Source of the DNA: Rosenbergiella collisarenosi
GTDB taxonomy: Bacteria; Pseudomonadota; Gammaproteobacteria; Enterobacterales; Enterobacteriaceae
Assembly: GCF_018494085.1 (NCBI RefSeq)
Contig: NZ_JABBFP010000003.1
Coordinates: 248,001 to 312,000 of the forward strand
Direction of reading: 5' to 3'
DNA length: 64,000 nt
Part shown: positions 52,131 through 61,100 of the stretch, in pieces
Layout: every line of letters starts with the position of its first letter
How positions within the stretch are numbered: position 1 is the first letter of the stretch
Translations under genes and position numbers: made by a program
Notes under the pieces: generated by a model
What the model saw: the letters and a program-made list of their open reading frames with translations, nothing else
What the model was told of the DNA's origin: nothing
The model's database searches: none

Positions 52131-52150
52131 AAAAAACCCGCTATCGCGGG
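52131..52150 (-). terminator. Terminator-like hairpin between V and the sheath gene
   Basis: CCCGC-TATC-GCGGG (52137-52150) immediately after the V stop, followed by a T run on the minus strand. It lies 23 bp before the sheath ATG. Confidence 0.72.
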
Positions 52151-52768
52151 CTACATTTGTTGGTCAGGCTTTCGCGTCGTACTGTTGGTTTCTCGATGCG
52201 TGTGCCCATTGTAGGTAGTTCGTATCGCACTCATCTTTCCTTTGGCATCAGAGATTTCGTCCGATGCTGTGAGATTTCCTTCGATATGAGTATTGGCCAA
52301 TAGATCGGTTTTACCTTTAACTGTTAATTTGCCGGTAATTTGTACTGGACCATCGAGGGTCCCATTGCCGACAATACGATAAGTTCCGCCCTCTGCCAGG
52401 GTGATAGTGAGGGCATGACTCTCTCTGTTATAGCGAACTTCGGTACCGTCCTCATACACAGTAATATGCTCACACTCTCTGCCCTGTGGCACAGGTCTGT
52501 TTCCTGTGGCCCAACCAGGAAACACCCGACCATTATTTAAATCCCCCGCTTCGGATAAAACCGTTACGGCATCACCGATACAACAGGGATTAACATCAGA
52601 CCGGTATTGTCCCGAAAAACCCTGGCATAAAGGCAACCAATCCGTAATGAGTGCACCTATCGATACTCGACATTTAGGGATGTCACCATGCTTAATCGAC
52701 TCAATAACACCACGACGGACAATATTCGCAAGGCGCCGCTGTAAATCACCTACCACCTCGCTACTCAT
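52151..52768 (-). CDS. Baseplate spike protein gpV
   Basis: P2 gpV family, 205 residues. N-terminal OB-fold (VRRGVIESIKHGDIPKCRVSIGALITDWLPLC), then a repetitive beta-prism part (GPVQITGKLTVKGKTDLLANTHIEGNLTASDEI), and the tip motif NGHTH with H189 and H191, the HxH pair that binds an iron ion at the needle tip in P2/phi92 spikes. It punctures the outer membrane. Confidence 0.9.
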   Translation of the reverse strand: MSSEVVGDLQRRLANIVRRGVIESIKHGDIPKCRVSIGALITDWLPLCQGFSGQYRSDVNPCCIGDAVTVLSEAGDLNNGRVFPGWATGNRPVPQGRECEHITVYEDGTEVRYNRESHALTITLAEGGTYRIVGNGTLDGPVQITGKLTVKGKTDLLANTHIEGNLTASDEISDAKGKMSAIRTTYNGHTHRETNSTTRKPDQQM

Positions 52769-53300
52769 CAGCTACCTCATAAATTTTGCGGTAATCCATC
52801 ACATGTCCCATACCAATATCGGGGGCTTTTCCTAACCATACACCCTTCAGTAACGACCCAGACTGTGCAAACGGATCTGCACCAAAAGCTGCTTGTTGTT
52901 CAAAGTTAATACGCCAAACCAGATAATCATCGAATTGAGGGTCGAAGGCATCTGCTTCTGCCGATATAAATTCAGCCCCGTCTACGTAGGGTAAGCCGAA
53001 TTGTTGCCCATCCAACCACTGCGTTACGTCTGCGGCTGCGCTGCGAATATAAATATCAGGTTTGGTAATGGTGGCACTGGAACGATCAACCACAATGAAA
53101 AGTGAAACGGATAAAGTGACGCTGGGCTGTCCGCTGGTATTGCTACAGGGATTCCAACTATCGACAGAGAGATAAATCGCTGGCGTGACGAGCTGTGTTC
53201 TATTTTCAGGGTAGGTATCCGCATCGGCTACCCACGGTAATTGGCGTAATGTCTCAATAACAGCATGATGATAGACGGCCAGTGAGAGAGGATCGGCCAT
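52761..53300 (-). CDS. Tail completion/terminator-type protein
   Basis: 179 residues. No membrane part; position between the tail spike and the Z-like minor protein, and a Mu gp37/gpR-like pattern (HHAVIETLRQLPWVADADTYPENRTQLVTPAIYLSVDSW) indicate a tail-terminator or completion role. Overlaps V by 8 bp. Assignment rests mainly on position. Confidence 0.55.
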   Translation of the reverse strand: MADPLSLAVYHHAVIETLRQLPWVADADTYPENRTQLVTPAIYLSVDSWNPCSNTSGQPSVTLSVSLFIVVDRSSATITKPDIYIRSAAADVTQWLDGQQFGLPYVDGAEFISAEADAFDPQFDDYLVWRINFEQQAAFGADPFAQSGSLLKGVWLGKAPDIGMGHVMDYRKIYEVADE

Positions 53301-53312
53301 ACCACCTCCTTA

Positions 53313-53969
53313 TTAACTGATTTTCCCCTTTACACGACCTTTGATATCAGACTGAAAGTGATGCATAAAAATCTCCATCACCCCAGAAAATGCATTGTCT
53401 TCAATGTAGTCGAGCATAGGTGCGTAAATATCGACCTCGGCCTCTTTAGTTCGGCGAGTTTGCGGATTACGGATGACGACCGTTCGCCGGTTATCACGCC
53501 GAGCTCGTGCGACCTCACCATCGGGAAATGAGACACTTTCAAGTAACGAGCCCTTAGGGTCGAACCCGACGTCAGAATTAGAGGTTCGCCGTGCAGGGCT
53601 GTAACGTCCTGTCTTGGGATCGCGTAGGGTGTGATGCGAACGGATACGTCCTCGAATACGCCCTTTGAGATCTTTTACTTTGATGGCATTTAAACCAAAC
53701 CAGAGCTTTGCCTCATCCAACATTGCCCCACGCGAGTATCGAAAAGACAATAAACGCTGACGTACCATGGTTAAACTTCTCGGCGCCAGACCCATTTTTA
53801 TATCGGACATCGCCTGTTTGCGCAGCGTTACCGCTGTGCGTTGCAGCGCGCGTGAATAAGCACTGCGATACTGTTTATGGTTGGCGCCTACAGCGACCGC
53901 AATACTTAATAAGGCTTTGGTATCAATATCGACCAGCATGTTACGCTGTAAACGACGTTCTCTGGCCAT
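53313..53969 (-). CDS. Minor tail protein Z-like / tail completion
   Basis: 218 residues, very basic. Resembles the GPZ prophage minor-tail family (KQYRSAYSRALQRTAVTLRKQAMSDIKMGLAPRSLTMVRQRL) that joins head and tail. It lies directly after the head-tail joining protein. Confidence 0.68.
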   Translation of the reverse strand: MARERRLQRNMLVDIDTKALLSIAVAVGANHKQYRSAYSRALQRTAVTLRKQAMSDIKMGLAPRSLTMVRQRLLSFRYSRGAMLDEAKLWFGLNAIKVKDLKGRIRGRIRSHHTLRDPKTGRYSPARRTSNSDVGFDPKGSLLESVSFPDGEVARARRDNRRTVVIRNPQTRRTKEAEVDIYAPMLDYIEDNAFSGVMEIFMHHFQSDIKGRVKGKIS

Positions 53970-53970
53970 A

Positions 53971-54330
53971 TCAAGAGCTCCACTGCGTAATATCGGCCAC
54001 TGGTTGATTTGGATCCCCCACAGCTAGGGTAAGACGTGTTCGCCCCATTTCATCCGCACCGATATGTGACACCCAATAGCGGTCTATACCGATGATCACC
54101 GCATGACGTTTCATTAGCCCCACAATCTCCGCGGTGTGAACACTGAGTGCTGGAGAGAGATGCTCAATATTTCCACCGCCACTAAGCTGGGTTAAGCCAT
54201 CAGGCTTTTCCAATATGGCAGTGATCGTTCTGCACTCCCCACCGATCATTAACACCACACATTCAGTCTCAGCGAACATACGATCGACTATCGAATCTAC
54301 TCGCTTTAGCCGTTGTGCATAACGGCTCAT
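53971..54330 (-). CDS. Head-tail joining protein (lambda FII-like)
   Basis: 119 residues. Small beta-rich protein similar to lambda-type FII/ATP-binding-sugar-transporter-like joiners (VVLMIGGECRTITAILEKPDGL ... HAVIIGIDRYWVSHIGADEMGRTRLTLA). Located between the capsid accessory protein and Z-like gene, as expected for a connector. It abuts the decoration gene by one base. Confidence 0.62.
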   Translation of the reverse strand: MSRYAQRLKRVDSIVDRMFAETECVVLMIGGECRTITAILEKPDGLTQLSGGGNIEHLSPALSVHTAEIVGLMKRHAVIIGIDRYWVSHIGADEMGRTRLTLAVGDPNQPVADITQWSS

Positions 54331-54680
54331 CAGTAGGCCAACCGAACAGCCGAACTGTCGTCGCCAACTCTATGCTCAGTCCACGCCACCCCCGCATAGG
54401 CATGCTTCACAGCGGGTTTATCCCCATCATCGGCCTTGAGCGTTAATAACCCTTCTTGAGTCAGGTAGAGTTTCGCTCCCTGTGCCCAAGATTCATCACG
54501 TATTGCATTCAAGACGAATACACCGCTCATTTTCAGTACACCTTCTGCGCCGGCAGCTATATTCCCCAGCGCTATCCCTACGATATTCCCCACAATTACC
54601 GGTTGTCCTGATAGGACTTTTTTATCCGTTTTGTTACCCCAATCAAGTGTTGTACCGTCTTGATAATAGTTCTTCGCCAT
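54330..54680 (-). CDS. DUF2190-family capsid decoration/cement protein
   Basis: 116 residues, DUF2190-like (MAKNYYQDGTTLDWGNKTDKKVLSGQPVIVGNIVGIALGNIAAGAEGVLKMSGVF). Family members sit beside the capsid gene and act as cement or fibre proteins. It follows the capsid fusion gene after a hairpin. Confidence 0.8.
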   Translation of the reverse strand: MAKNYYQDGTTLDWGNKTDKKVLSGQPVIVGNIVGIALGNIAAGAEGVLKMSGVFVLNAIRDESWAQGAKLYLTQEGLLTLKADDGDKPAVKHAYAGVAWTEHRVGDDSSAVRLAY

Positions 54681-54726
54681 AGCTTATCCTCCAAGGGAAA
54701 TAGGGCGATACGTTCCGCCCATGGAT

Positions 54727-54755
54727 ATAAAAAAACCGTCTAACTAAGACGGTTT
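54727..54755 (-). terminator. Terminator-like hairpin overlapping the capsid stop
   Basis: AAACCGTCT-AACTA-AGACGGTTT (54733-54755) includes the stop codon and is followed by a T run on the minus strand. It could raise capsid message stability or limit downstream expression. Confidence 0.72.
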
Positions 54756-56793
54756 AGTTACTGCCCGTTGACTTAACTAACCCTCGATGATCGAGCGCCG
54801 CCACCCCGGCATCAATACGAACTTTGAATGCTGCACCATCGATGGTAAAACCGGTTTGCTGTTCAACATACGGCGCCTCGACACCATCTAGATAAGCGAC
54901 TTCGATCGTATCTCGCCCTTGTGCCGCAGTCAGATAGAAAGCTTTGGAGCTATTAGCATCGAGACGAGGTTCGGCAATAACCTCAGCAAAATTCTGGATA
55001 GGGTTATTAATACCGCTATTACTCTCTGCACCGGGGACGCTGGTTGACTTGATGAGTTGGTTTGCCCGTGACTCTAACGCCACTGGTGTTAGTACATAGG
55101 CTGGGCGGATATTCAGTGCACGATCACCAGACTTCTGCAGGCGCATCATTTTGCGTGCTGCATCGAGACCCTCAATATCCATAGCGGCCTTAATCACATT
55201 ATTGTGCTCTGCGCTAAATAAGGTATGCCCGTCACTCAATTTACCGTTACCGGTTAGGATGGCGTAGACCAAGTCGCCGACCGTCGCTCGCGCTGCCCCA
55301 CCCATTGCAGCGGGAATTCGGGTTAACATATCCAGATCGTCATTGATAATTGTCTGCCGGGTGAGTGAGAATAGTTCGCCATAAGTTGCCAGTGCGATCG
55401 GTTCAGCTTTATCGCCGACCGTAATGTATTTGTATTCAGCGCCATCACGTACTTTTCGAAGTGCTGCCAGTGAATTTAAGCCGACACGATGGGAAACTTT
55501 AAAATCGGTTAATGTCCCTTTGCGAGTCCAGCGGTCAAACGTTTCTTCAGCTTCGTCCCATCCTAGCAATGCGGCTTTATGTGCAACATCCATCAAGATA
55601 TTGCCAAAATCAGATTGAGTATGAGTGAATGCCATGCCAACCATCGCCATCGGTGAGAGTCCGGATAACCCAATACCGCGATCGGCTAATGAGGCACGAG
55701 CAAGCTCCCTTAACGTTAATCCGTTGTAGGCATTATCCTGATGAACTTCATCGTACCCCGCTCTAGCCAAGATAGATGCGCGAACGCAATCGCCGACTAC
55801 ATTGCCATTACCTGCATGGAGATGAACCGCATAACTGGTTAACGGCGTGACGCCAGAGGCGAGTGCTGACAATAACTTATTTCTCGCCGAATCAACCGTA
55901 CACGTTTGGTCACTAATGCATTCTGTTTGTAGTGTAGAAAATGCAGGGAATGCATCAAACACACTTTTAATCGCGGTCACCCGCTCAGTATTTACCGCAA
56001 GGAGTTGCTGGCTAATACTCTGAGCAAGCTGTTCCATATCGAGAGTGGAGGCGCTCGGTGTCTGTACTTTGTTGTTTGATAGAGTATTTTGCTCCGTCGC
56101 CGCCGCATGCGGTGTGATAAGTGCCTTAACCTGTTTAGGCATATTGTGAAACTCCTTCATTTTGTTCGAGTTGATCAATGCGGCAGCACTTAGGGGAGCC
56201 TCGAGCACATCCGCAAAGCCTTTTTCTATGGCCATAGCACCTTCTAGCCAGGTTTCTTCTTTGAGCATGCCGGCTATTTCTTCTCGTGTAAGCCCGGTTT
56301 TGTTGGCATAAGCCGACAATAGGAGCGATTCGTTGCGATCTAACCACTCAGCATATTCACGGATTTCATCAGAATCCCCCATCACCCCGCCCCAAGGTTT
56401 GTGTACCATCACCCAAGCGTTTTCGGGAATATGAACTGTGGCATTAGGAAGGCAAGCCAGCACCGATGCCATAGAGGCAGCAATGCCATCGATATAAATA
56501 TCCACCTTAGCCGTCAGCCTGGAGAATGAATTAAAGATGGCAAATCCATCCATGACATCACCGCCTGGACTATGGATATGTAATTCAATCGACGAGGCAT
56601 CAAAAACCCCCACCTCACGGCAATCGCGTAGAAATGCCTGTGCGGTGATCCCCCAATGGCCAATCATGTCGTAAAGATAAATAATTACTGGGTCGGTCGC
56701 TTGTGCTGCTGCATAGATGTGATACCAAGATTCTGGCGTTTTATGTGTGATCAGATTTGCTTGAGGGTTGAGGAGAATGTTCTTCTGGTTCAT
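54754..56793 (-). CDS. Single-chain ClpP-like prohead protease and major capsid protein
   Basis: 679 residues in one frame. Residues ~20-205 are a ClpP/S49-like protease: SPGGDV at 75-80, nucleophile S107 in DGIAASMASVLA and H131 in WVMVHKPWGG. A linker rich in Thr, Asn and Gln (about 215-300) leads to a major capsid domain of the HK97 fold class (about 300-679; RLDANSSKAFYLTAAQGRDTIEVAYLDGVEAPYVEQQTGFTIDGAAFKVRIDAGVAALDHRG). Most phages have the two as separate genes. Self-cleavage in the linker is expected. Start 56793 has AAAGGAGG upstream and overlaps the portal gene by 53 bp. Confidence 0.9.
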   Translation of the reverse strand: MNQKNILLNPQANLITHKTPESWYHIYAAAQATDPVIIYLYDMIGHWGITAQAFLRDCREVGVFDASSIELHIHSPGGDVMDGFAIFNSFSRLTAKVDIYIDGIAASMASVLACLPNATVHIPENAWVMVHKPWGGVMGDSDEIREYAEWLDRNESLLLSAYANKTGLTREEIAGMLKEETWLEGAMAIEKGFADVLEAPLSAAALINSNKMKEFHNMPKQVKALITPHAAATEQNTLSNNKVQTPSASTLDMEQLAQSISQQLLAVNTERVTAIKSVFDAFPAFSTLQTECISDQTCTVDSARNKLLSALASGVTPLTSYAVHLHAGNGNVVGDCVRASILARAGYDEVHQDNAYNGLTLRELARASLADRGIGLSGLSPMAMVGMAFTHTQSDFGNILMDVAHKAALLGWDEAEETFDRWTRKGTLTDFKVSHRVGLNSLAALRKVRDGAEYKYITVGDKAEPIALATYGELFSLTRQTIINDDLDMLTRIPAAMGGAARATVGDLVYAILTGNGKLSDGHTLFSAEHNNVIKAAMDIEGLDAARKMMRLQKSGDRALNIRPAYVLTPVALESRANQLIKSTSVPGAESNSGINNPIQNFAEVIAEPRLDANSSKAFYLTAAQGRDTIEVAYLDGVEAPYVEQQTGFTIDGAAFKVRIDAGVAALDHRGLVKSTGSN

Positions 56794-58261
56794 TGGATGG
56801 ACCTCCTTTATCGTTGGCAGCGTCCGAGTCAAAAATCAGCCCCCGTTCGCGGTTATATTCAATTTCACGCAGACGTTGATGTCTGATTTCTTGTGGTGAC
56901 TGACCTCGCGCGCGGATCCATTCTGATTCAGTGCCCGCTCCGCCGCGCACAATACCTTTCCACGCTTGCGCCTCTTTCATCGGGTCTATCCATGGCATGA
57001 CCGGCCCAAGATACAGGGCGTTGTACAAGGAAGAAGGGTCGACATCTTCGGGGATAGTGACTCCTGAGAGTTTGAGCATATCGATCCAAGCACGGTATAT
57101 AGGTCGGCTGTGTTGCCCTACAAACCAGTTTTGCAACACGTTGTAGCCCTCAAATCCCTCCACCAGCTCTTGTCGCTGGCTGGAATAACTGCCGTTATAG
57201 TCCCGAGAGATACTCGAGTAACTGCCACGCGTTCCGGCGGCAACGGCGCGTAACTGGCTATTACGAAATTCATAGAGATGCACATTGGGTCGGTTTGATT
57301 CCACCATCCCCAGATCTTCACCCGGTTTTAGTCCATCAAAAATCATCCCAGGGCCAATATCGAACATCTGATATTTGCTGTCAGGCTCTTCAAATTCATT
57401 TTCTTGATAGCTGGCGGCTTCACCTCGTTTGATATAAAACCCCAAGGCGGCAGCGATACGCGCAGCAACACGTTCAGACTCTTCATAATCTTTGATATCA
57501 CTTAATCGTGTAATCACTCCATGAAGTAGGCTTACGCCCCGCAGTTGATGCAGGCGCTTTCGCATGGCGAGATGAAGCATGTTTTCAGCAGGGATGCGTT
57601 TCGTCTGTGTCACCCTACACAGGGTGTTACCCGGATGGTATTTATAAACGTTATAGGCGGTAGGCCGGCCCCATGTATTTATCTCTATACCCTGACAGAT
57701 TTGAGTATTTCCAGTGCGATTAAGTGACATCGGCACGTAGTCAGCCTCAAGCATTTCAATGGATAATTGCACCGGCGTAGCGTGCTTCAACCCAGCTACC
57801 GGACCGCGAACAAGCTGACCAAAGACTTCCCCATCTCGAAGCGCGGAACGGAGTAATAAACGCTCCATCTCCGCACGCGTGAACATCCCCGTCACCTCAG
57901 GCCGAATTGACCATTCAGACCAGAGCTTTGCAAGTTGGGTAGCAAACTCTTCATGTAACTTACCATCGAGGGTTAACGGTTGAGGCTCAACTTGTATCCC
58001 ACGCGACCCGATAACTCGTTCCTCAAGTTTGTCGAGAATACCAATGACGATGTCATGGTTTTCATCTAACCAGCGCGCTTGTTCGCGTAATGAGACACCT
58101 GAGGCGAATATTGCATTATCTGCCCCGCCACCAGAACGTTTCGCTTTATGCAGTCGTGAGGGGTTGGCGGCCTCATAGGCATTCATGATGTGGCGATGCT
58201 TAGAGCGTTCGAGCGCCCAGCCTGGCGCCAATAGCGCAATGCCTTTCTCTAGCCAATTCAT
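56741..58261 (-). CDS. Portal protein (lambda gpB family)
   Basis: 506 residues, lambda-type portal (DENHDIVIGILDKLEERVIGSRGIQVEPQP; RGVSLLHGVITRLSDIKDYEESERVAARIAAALGFYI; SSISRDYNGSYSSQRQELVEGFEGYNVLQNWFV). It forms the dodecameric entrance ring for DNA. Start 58261 has AGGAG upstream. The C-terminal tail is Ser/Pro/Asp-rich. Confidence 0.93.
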   Translation of the reverse strand: MNWLEKGIALLAPGWALERSKHRHIMNAYEAANPSRLHKAKRSGGGADNAIFASGVSLREQARWLDENHDIVIGILDKLEERVIGSRGIQVEPQPLTLDGKLHEEFATQLAKLWSEWSIRPEVTGMFTRAEMERLLLRSALRDGEVFGQLVRGPVAGLKHATPVQLSIEMLEADYVPMSLNRTGNTQICQGIEINTWGRPTAYNVYKYHPGNTLCRVTQTKRIPAENMLHLAMRKRLHQLRGVSLLHGVITRLSDIKDYEESERVAARIAAALGFYIKRGEAASYQENEFEEPDSKYQMFDIGPGMIFDGLKPGEDLGMVESNRPNVHLYEFRNSQLRAVAAGTRGSYSSISRDYNGSYSSQRQELVEGFEGYNVLQNWFVGQHSRPIYRAWIDMLKLSGVTIPEDVDPSSLYNALYLGPVMPWIDPMKEAQAWKGIVRGGAGTESEWIRARGQSPQEIRHQRLREIEYNRERGLIFDSDAANDKGGPSNEPEEHSPQPSSKSDHT

Positions 58262-58269
58262 AGTGGCTC

Positions 58270-58485
58270 CTATAAAAAATTGGCGAGTTTGGGGCCATAT
58301 GAATGCCCACATGCCACACGGTAGCGTTGCTCCCAATAGTCCAATTCTCGGCGGATCGCTATCGGATCATGATTGGTTACTGCACGCCCGTTGATACCGG
58401 TGAATGAGACGGATTTTCCATCCAGCGCATCAAGGTAAGCCTGTCGTACTTTGTCTAACATGGTTTCGATTTCGCTTCGCGTCAT
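58270..58485 (-). CDS. Head-tail joining protein gpW-like
   Basis: 71 residues, lambda gpW family (MTRSEIETMLDKVRQAYLDALDGKSVSFTGINGRAV). It plugs the portal before tail joining. The ATG at 58485 overlaps the terminase TGA (ATGA), so translation is coupled. Confidence 0.85.
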   Translation of the reverse strand: MTRSEIETMLDKVRQAYLDALDGKSVSFTGINGRAVTNHDPIAIRRELDYWEQRYRVACGHSYGPKLANFL

Positions 58486-60602
58486 ATCCATCCCCCACCT
58501 TTGGATCCTCCACTGAGCCACCCTGCTCCGGATAAAGTCTGGCTACCCGATGAGGAAGGCTCTTGTGGTCGAACTTTCCGTTTCCTTGTTGTCACGATGA
58601 CCACCTCCGGAGTGGTTCCTTCATTAAAAATATTGGGATTGTATTCCTGGGACTCAGCCCAAGCGGGCGGTTTGTTCCAGTCAATACGCTCGTAACCTCG
58701 TAATGTGGCGATAGCGTGGCTATAGCAAAACAGATCCATCGCTTCGTTATTTCCTTTGCCAGGTTTACGCCATTTCCCATCAGTGCCGCGCTCCTCGTAG
58801 GTCAGTTCATCAAAAAACCAGTCCCCCAGCCATTTCGGGAAATGAAGATATCCCGCCCCTGGTATATCCCTCGCCAAGGTATTATTGAGCTGATCTTTGA
58901 AGGTATCGGTCTGGAGTAGGTAAACAGGAACATCACCTCGAGCATCAGCACGGCGATCACTACGTTCCGTATTGTTAGGGTAGGTTTTCGTTATCGATTT
59001 TTGCCGGCGCGTACTATCGCCTTTAATCAAGTAAACCCGATTATGTAGCCCGTCTTTACGACAGCGGCGCCAAAATTTATAGGCATTATCCGTGACCCCT
59101 TGTTCGCCACCACTATCAACGGCCATCGCCAATACCGGCATCCGCCTACCGCAGCCCCCTGCGAGCACATAGGTTTTCTCTAAGACGTCTGAAATAAGCA
59201 GGTCCCAGTCCTCAATGAAAGCTCCTGGGTGAATCGGTAACGACTCTCCGTGTTCATCACAACGCAAAGAGTATTTAATGTTGTAGCGATCGATAAGCCA
59301 ACGCTCACCACTCTCACCATAACCCACGATTTGCACCACAAAACGACGCTGTTTACCGCCCTGAATATCAACGGCTGCCAGCAGAAAACGGACCGGCTCT
59401 GGCACACTACGCTTTTCATAATCTTCAACACGCGAGAGAAGCTGCTCACTGCGTCGCTGTTCACTGACAGCCCTTGGAAGATAAGGCAATCCCCAGTCAG
59501 TATTAATCACGGCTTTTAGGGTTTCTTCACTACCAGTGGTCTCGAACTCTATTTCTGCTGTCAGCAGCTTATAGACCAATTGAGCCCATGTCTGATATGC
59601 CGCTGCTGGGCCTTCCATCCAAAAAGAAGCGATACGTGATTGCCTCGCATTCCCGGAGATAACTCCACGACAGTCAATCTGCTGCCCCTCCCGTAACCAG
59701 ACCCCTCGTCCATTTAATTTCCGTTTGTTCTGCGCGCCGATGATGGCAGAACAGTGTGGGCACCGGATATGGACGGACTCGCTGGCTTTGACTGGATCAG
59801 GATCATTTCGATATCCCTCTACCACCGGCATTGCTGGCTGAAAATAGTGGCCACATTCAGGGCAAGGCCAGTACCAACGACGACGATCACCTCGGTTATA
59901 GAGCGAGAGGACCCCGGTTGTAGGGGGCGCTTCATGAGGTGAGGTTTGACGCCATTTTGCATCGGTGACTTCACGCCCGGGAGAGCTTTCCACCAGCGTC
60001 ATTCCGGATGACATAAACGTGGTGGTCCGCTTAGAGGCCAAAGAGAACCCATCACCCTCACCGTCAATATCTTCAGGCCACCGGTCATAATCAGTAAGCG
60101 CGACGCTTTTATAATCTGATGAGGACATGATGTTGATGGATGGCCAGCCTATTTTTAAGTAGTTACCGGCACGAAACGTTTTGTCGTGAACGTTATTATC
60201 GTTGGTCCGCGGGCTCATTCTTCTCGCGACTTCTCGACTGACACGAAAGGTCCTATCTAGACGCTTCTTGGAATGCTCCCTTGCCTTTTCTTCGGTCATC
60301 TGGATAAGCAGGAAGTCACCCGGATCGCAGACAATGGTGTAAACGATCCACCCATCAATCAGACCGACTGTTTTTCCAGTACGTGCGGGGCCAACGAAGA
60401 TCACCGCATCGTATTCTCGAGAGGCGAGACAATTCATCGGTTCGATCATATAGGGGGTTAATGTTGCCTCCCAAGGCAACGAACTCCCTCCCCCTAAAGG
60501 AACCCGCATATATTTTTGAACAGCTTCCGCGACCGGCATTCGCCTAGGTGCTTTTAAGAGCTCAGCGACATCCCGCCGTATTGTACCGACCGATGCGTAC
60601 AT
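58482..60602 (-). CDS. Terminase large subunit (lambda GpA family)
   Basis: 706 residues, GpA family packaging motor and endonuclease. Walker A at 71-78 (GPARTGKT), an acidic Walker-B-like segment (VALTDYDRWPEDIDGEGDGF), two zinc-finger-like CPEC/CPHC pairs, and nuclease-domain motifs (LLAAVDIQGGKQRRFVVQIVGYG; PVLAMAVDSGGEQG). GpA enzymes act at cos sites, implying cohesive ends even though the tail is P2-like. It directly follows the small subunit. Confidence 0.93.
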   Translation of the reverse strand: MYASVGTIRRDVAELLKAPRRMPVAEAVQKYMRVPLGGGSSLPWEATLTPYMIEPMNCLASREYDAVIFVGPARTGKTVGLIDGWIVYTIVCDPGDFLLIQMTEEKAREHSKKRLDRTFRVSREVARRMSPRTNDNNVHDKTFRAGNYLKIGWPSINIMSSSDYKSVALTDYDRWPEDIDGEGDGFSLASKRTTTFMSSGMTLVESSPGREVTDAKWRQTSPHEAPPTTGVLSLYNRGDRRRWYWPCPECGHYFQPAMPVVEGYRNDPDPVKASESVHIRCPHCSAIIGAQNKRKLNGRGVWLREGQQIDCRGVISGNARQSRIASFWMEGPAAAYQTWAQLVYKLLTAEIEFETTGSEETLKAVINTDWGLPYLPRAVSEQRRSEQLLSRVEDYEKRSVPEPVRFLLAAVDIQGGKQRRFVVQIVGYGESGERWLIDRYNIKYSLRCDEHGESLPIHPGAFIEDWDLLISDVLEKTYVLAGGCGRRMPVLAMAVDSGGEQGVTDNAYKFWRRCRKDGLHNRVYLIKGDSTRRQKSITKTYPNNTERSDRRADARGDVPVYLLQTDTFKDQLNNTLARDIPGAGYLHFPKWLGDWFFDELTYEERGTDGKWRKPGKGNNEAMDLFCYSHAIATLRGYERIDWNKPPAWAESQEYNPNIFNEGTTPEVVIVTTRKRKVRPQEPSSSGSQTLSGAGWLSGGSKGGGWI

Positions 60603-61100
60603 TCATTCGTCCTCTGCACAAAGCAACTCTGCCGATAGAGCTTCACGGATTTCATCGACCGCTTTCTGTGCCTCTGCGATTTGCGCAGGTTTCCATCCGC
60701 GATCACGCTCGAGCTTATCCGGCCAGGTATCTAACACCTGCGTGATAAGCTTAATCGTCATGGCCATTTCACGATGCACATCGCTGGCCGGTACCAGTTG
60801 TTTAAGGGAGGTTTCAAGTTTGATGCGTTCGTTCTCGGACTGAAACCAATCCTTACGCTCTTTGGGCGGCATCTTATTGGGGTCTTGAATATCGTTACCC
60901 TCATCAAGTGTCGGTGGCGCAAACAGCACCGGACCGATATCTTTGAGGGCATAAACAGGATTTCCTCTCACCATCGCGGCTATCGGGGTGTTGGCATCGA
61001 GCAAGCGCTTTCGCACCGTGCCGCGATTTAGGCTGAATGCCTCAGCAATCTTTGCGACGCTCCAGTGATAGGCATCGCCAAGATTACTGACGTTGGACAT
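60603..61100 (-). CDS. Terminase small subunit (Nu1/DUF1441-like)
   Basis: 165 residues. N-terminal winged helix (YHWSVAKIAEAFSLNRGTVRKRLLDANTP) recognising cos-like DNA, then helical segments (PPKERKDWFQSENERIKLETSLKQLVPASDVHREMAMTIKLITQVLDTWPDKLERDRGW) for the large-subunit contact. ATG at 61100 with AGAGG; a GTG six bases earlier is possible. Confidence 0.85.
   Translation of the reverse strand: MSNVSNLGDAYHWSVAKIAEAFSLNRGTVRKRLLDANTPIAAMVRGNPVYALKDIGPVLFAPPTLDEGNDIQDPNKMPPKERKDWFQSENERIKLETSLKQLVPASDVHREMAMTIKLITQVLDTWPDKLERDRGWKPAQIAEAQKAVDEIREALSAELLCAEDE

Noticed and set aside
46112-54755. Late-operon hairpins as proof of separate transcription units
   Set aside because: Genes on both sides are co-directional and functionally one assembly pathway, with no clear promoters after the hairpins; reported only as partial or processing signals.
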